DNA of 64,000 bases from contig JAYMNP010000001.1 of NCBI GenBank assembly GCA_036941025.1, positions 2,750,501 through 2,814,500 of the forward strand. Reading direction: 5' to 3'. The DNA is from Lachnospiraceae bacterium JLR.KK002. Lineage in GTDB: Bacteria; Bacillota; Clostridia; Lachnospirales; Lachnospiraceae. Of the stretch, positions 62,286 through 64,000 are shown one piece after another. Under the pieces are notes generated by a model. It was not told the DNA's origin. It saw nothing but the letters and a program-made list of their open reading frames with translations, and did not search any database. Every line of letters starts with the position of its first letter. Within the stretch, counting starts at the first letter, position 1. A program made the translations under genes and the position numbers.

Positions 62286-64000
62286 CTATGGCTCCACAAT
62301 ATTGAAATATGTTGGGAAGTCTGCGATATTTCCTGTCAGCACCGACACAATATCTTCCTTCCCGCTGACAGACTCTATGGCCTCTTCCATCATCTGCCTG
62401 TCATTGTTTGCAATTCCAAGAATTCCGGCTTTTTTCATTTTTATTACCCCATCGGGATTTTCACTCCAGCCCTCCTGAGAATGAAGAAATACACCGTGGT
62501 TGATACGAAGCAGATATTGTTCTCCTTCGTCTGTAATCTCCAGATTGATGACCAGATTCAAATCTTCCATTTCTTTTGCGTCCATGCTGATTCCAAGATA
62601 GTCAAGCATGGTCTCCGTACTCATTCCGAGAGCTGCGGGCCCTGTTTTTCCCACACTTTTTTCAGGATAGTTTTCTGTGCCGTGACGAAGCTCATAAGCT
62701 CCTGTCAGATAAGCATTCCGCCATGCGCCGGACTCTGCCTGATACCCAAGCTGCTCCAGAGCGTCCGCACAGAGATTCCGGGCCTCCTGGTTCTCCGGCT
62801 GGTCATAAACCACAGCATTTGTAATCTCTGCCACCCACTGGTATTCTCCTTTTTCAAAATCTTCCCGTGCCATGGCAAGAACCCGCTCCGTATCTCCCAG
62901 ATATTCCATCAGTTTCTTTGCATATTCTGATGGAGGCATCTGATTAAGGTGTACCGGATTTGCATCATACCATCCCATATATTTCTGGCAGACTGCTTTT
63001 GCATTATGGGCCAGGGTTCCGTAATACTGACGGGTATACCATACTTTTTCCAGGTCTTCCGGCAGCTCAATCATCTCCGCAATCTCTGCGGAAGTATAGC
63101 CCTGATTAATATACTGCAATGTCTGAGCCGTAATATATTTATATACGGAAGCAGTATTTATCATATATTCTCTGATTACGTCATTTCCCCAGTGGGGCCA
63201 GTTATGGGACTGGAAAATCACCTCTGTCTCATCTCCGAAATATTCCAGAGCTTTCAGAATATACTGGCCCCAGGCATTTCCGTCACGGACTTCCGCGCCC
63301 CGCAGAGTATACAGGTTGTGCATGGTTCCGGTACAGTTTTCCGCCATCCAGAGGGCTTTGTGCTGAGGCAGATATGTATTCATCTCGGCGGGAGATTCCG
63401 TACCTGGCGTAAGCTGAAACACCAGTTCCACCCCGTCCAGCGTCATCTCAAACAGTTCTTCCTTCACTTCAAAGGTGGGAGAATAATAAGAACCGGTTCC
63501 GGAAGAGGGCGTCAGTCCAATGCCTACAGACAGGCTCCCCTTTTCTCCTTTTTCCAGAAAAGTTCCATATTGGAAATCGCTTCTTCTGCGCATGGCATTT
63601 CCCGCAAATACATTTTCCTCCATAACTGCTTTTTCATACCCTTCGGGAACAATCACCAGGGTTTTTCCGGAAGCAATCTGTTCTTCCAGACTGAGCGCAG
63701 AATCTGCCAGGTCTTCCGGGGCCACCACTCCTCCGATTCCTCCATAATGGTCCACATGGGCATGGCTCACCACTACGGCAGTAATATGAGCCTCTCCAAA
63801 TTCCTGTTCCAGAAGTTCCAGGGCAGCCCTGGCTGTCTCCACAGAGGTGGTGCAGTCAAATACAATCCAGCCGCTGTCACTGCGTACAAAGGTAATATTT
63901 GCCACATCGTATCCCCTGACCTGGTAAATCCCCTCTTTTACCTCAAACAGTCCGTATTTCCCGTTTAATTCCGTATTGCGCCACAGACTGGGATTGGCGC
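62286..64000 (-). CDS. SdsA-type MBL-fold alkyl/aryl-sulfatase, 5' end outside window
   Basis: About 571 residues are visible with an open frame to the window edge (NPSLWRNTELNGKYGLFEV is the normal N-terminal region). The MBL motif is SHAHVDHYGG, followed by YEKAVMEENVFAGNAMRRRS, CTGTMHNLYTLRGAEVRDGN and HNWPHWGNDVIREY. The C-terminal third is the SCP2-like alkylsulfatase domain (LVINLEITDEGEQYLLRINH). Such enzymes hydrolyse primary or secondary alkyl sulfates. An in-frame GTG at 63905 is internal and not the start. Confidence 0.92.
   Translation of the reverse strand, partial: ANPSLWRNTELNGKYGLFEVKEGIYQVRGYDVANITFVRSDSGWIVFDCTTSVETARAALELLEQEFGEAHITAVVVSHAHVDHYGGIGGVVAPEDLADSALSLEEQIASGKTLVIVPEGYEKAVMEENVFAGNAMRRRSDFQYGTFLEKGEKGSLSVGIGLTPSSGTGSYYSPTFEVKEELFEMTLDGVELVFQLTPGTESPAEMNTYLPQHKALWMAENCTGTMHNLYTLRGAEVRDGNAWGQYILKALEYFGDETEVIFQSHNWPHWGNDVIREYMINTASVYKYITAQTLQYINQGYTSAEIAEMIELPEDLEKVWYTRQYYGTLAHNAKAVCQKYMGWYDANPVHLNQMPPSEYAKKLMEYLGDTERVLAMAREDFEKGEYQWVAEITNAVVYDQPENQEARNLCADALEQLGYQAESGAWRNAYLTGAYELRHGTENYPEKSVGKTGPAALGMSTETMLDYLGISMDAKEMEDLNLVINLEITDEGEQYLLRINHGVFLHSQEGWSENPDGVIKMKKAGILGIANNDRQMMEEAIESVSGKEDIVSVLTGNIADFPTYFNIVEP

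Noticed and set aside
1..64000. CRISPR array, rRNA operon, T-box leader or intact insertion sequence
   Set aside because: I looked for regularly spaced direct repeats, rRNA-like blocks, the T-box GGGTGG-type core and complete transposase genes and found none.

Overview
The window looks like a chromosomal segment of a motile, anaerobic gut-type Clostridia, most likely a Lachnospiraceae. Supporting points, all from family knowledge plus the sequence: type III glutamine synthetase, an ammonium transporter fused to a P-II domain, the hprK-murB-rapZ-whiA-Crh-like cluster, a short ThiC with ThiW and a TPP riboswitch, a YjfB motility protein and two chemotaxis receptors. No species can be named from sequence alone.

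Layout. 0-7 kb: the truncated end of an AAA-ATPase-like protein, a chemotaxis receptor, then topB with an exonuclease that carries a topoisomerase zinc finger. 7-14 kb: small accessory proteins (SMI1/KNR4, DUF3788), then an alpha-galactoside utilisation locus (AraC regulator, GPH symporter, GH36 alpha-galactosidase, YczE-like membrane protein). 14-21 kb: a deoxyinosine glycosylase facing a two-domain Nudix protein, and a TPP-riboswitch operon thiC-thiW-thiM-thiE-thiD that may continue into a lipoprotein gene and the Nudix gene. It makes the pyrimidine half of thiamine and salvages the thiazole half. 21-31 kb: a FIST protein with a soluble chemotaxis receptor, an S41 protease, ftsE-ftsX under a PucR-type regulator, YitT and WecG/TagA proteins, an intergenic cluster of DnaA boxes, and an SH3-NlpC/P60 hydrolase. 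31-42 kb: thioredoxin reductase, CPBP protease, CvfB, acyl-ACP thioesterase, tRNA-Gln, YigZ, Fe-alcohol dehydrogenase, PBP1A and a DHH phosphoesterase. 41-47 kb: nitrogen assimilation (pseudo-receiver protein, Amt-PII, GlnN), both transport and assimilation genes having terminator-like leader hairpins. 47-60 kb: fba, a lipid kinase, the Crh-like/whiA/rapZ/murB/M18/hprK cluster, uvrC and an ftsH with a very long acidic tail. 60-64 kb: an AT-rich remnant of a mobile or defence gene, pyrG and a truncated alkylsulfatase.

The least explained signal is a set of dispersed intergenic palindromes. One family (133 bp, 143 bp and 86 bp copies plus a fragment) has GTAACAGTTC terminal inverted repeats, flanking 8-bp direct repeats and covarying internal stems around an invariant ACCTGCT loop, as a non-autonomous transposon would. 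A second, three-hairpin family (34.85, 41.3 and 62.2 kb, with a remnant at 44.35 kb) keeps its single-stranded blocks while its stems change by compensation. Both families contain an inner mini-hairpin followed by an 8-11 nt 3' bulge. With the DnaA-box cluster, these are the main candidates for undescribed biology here.
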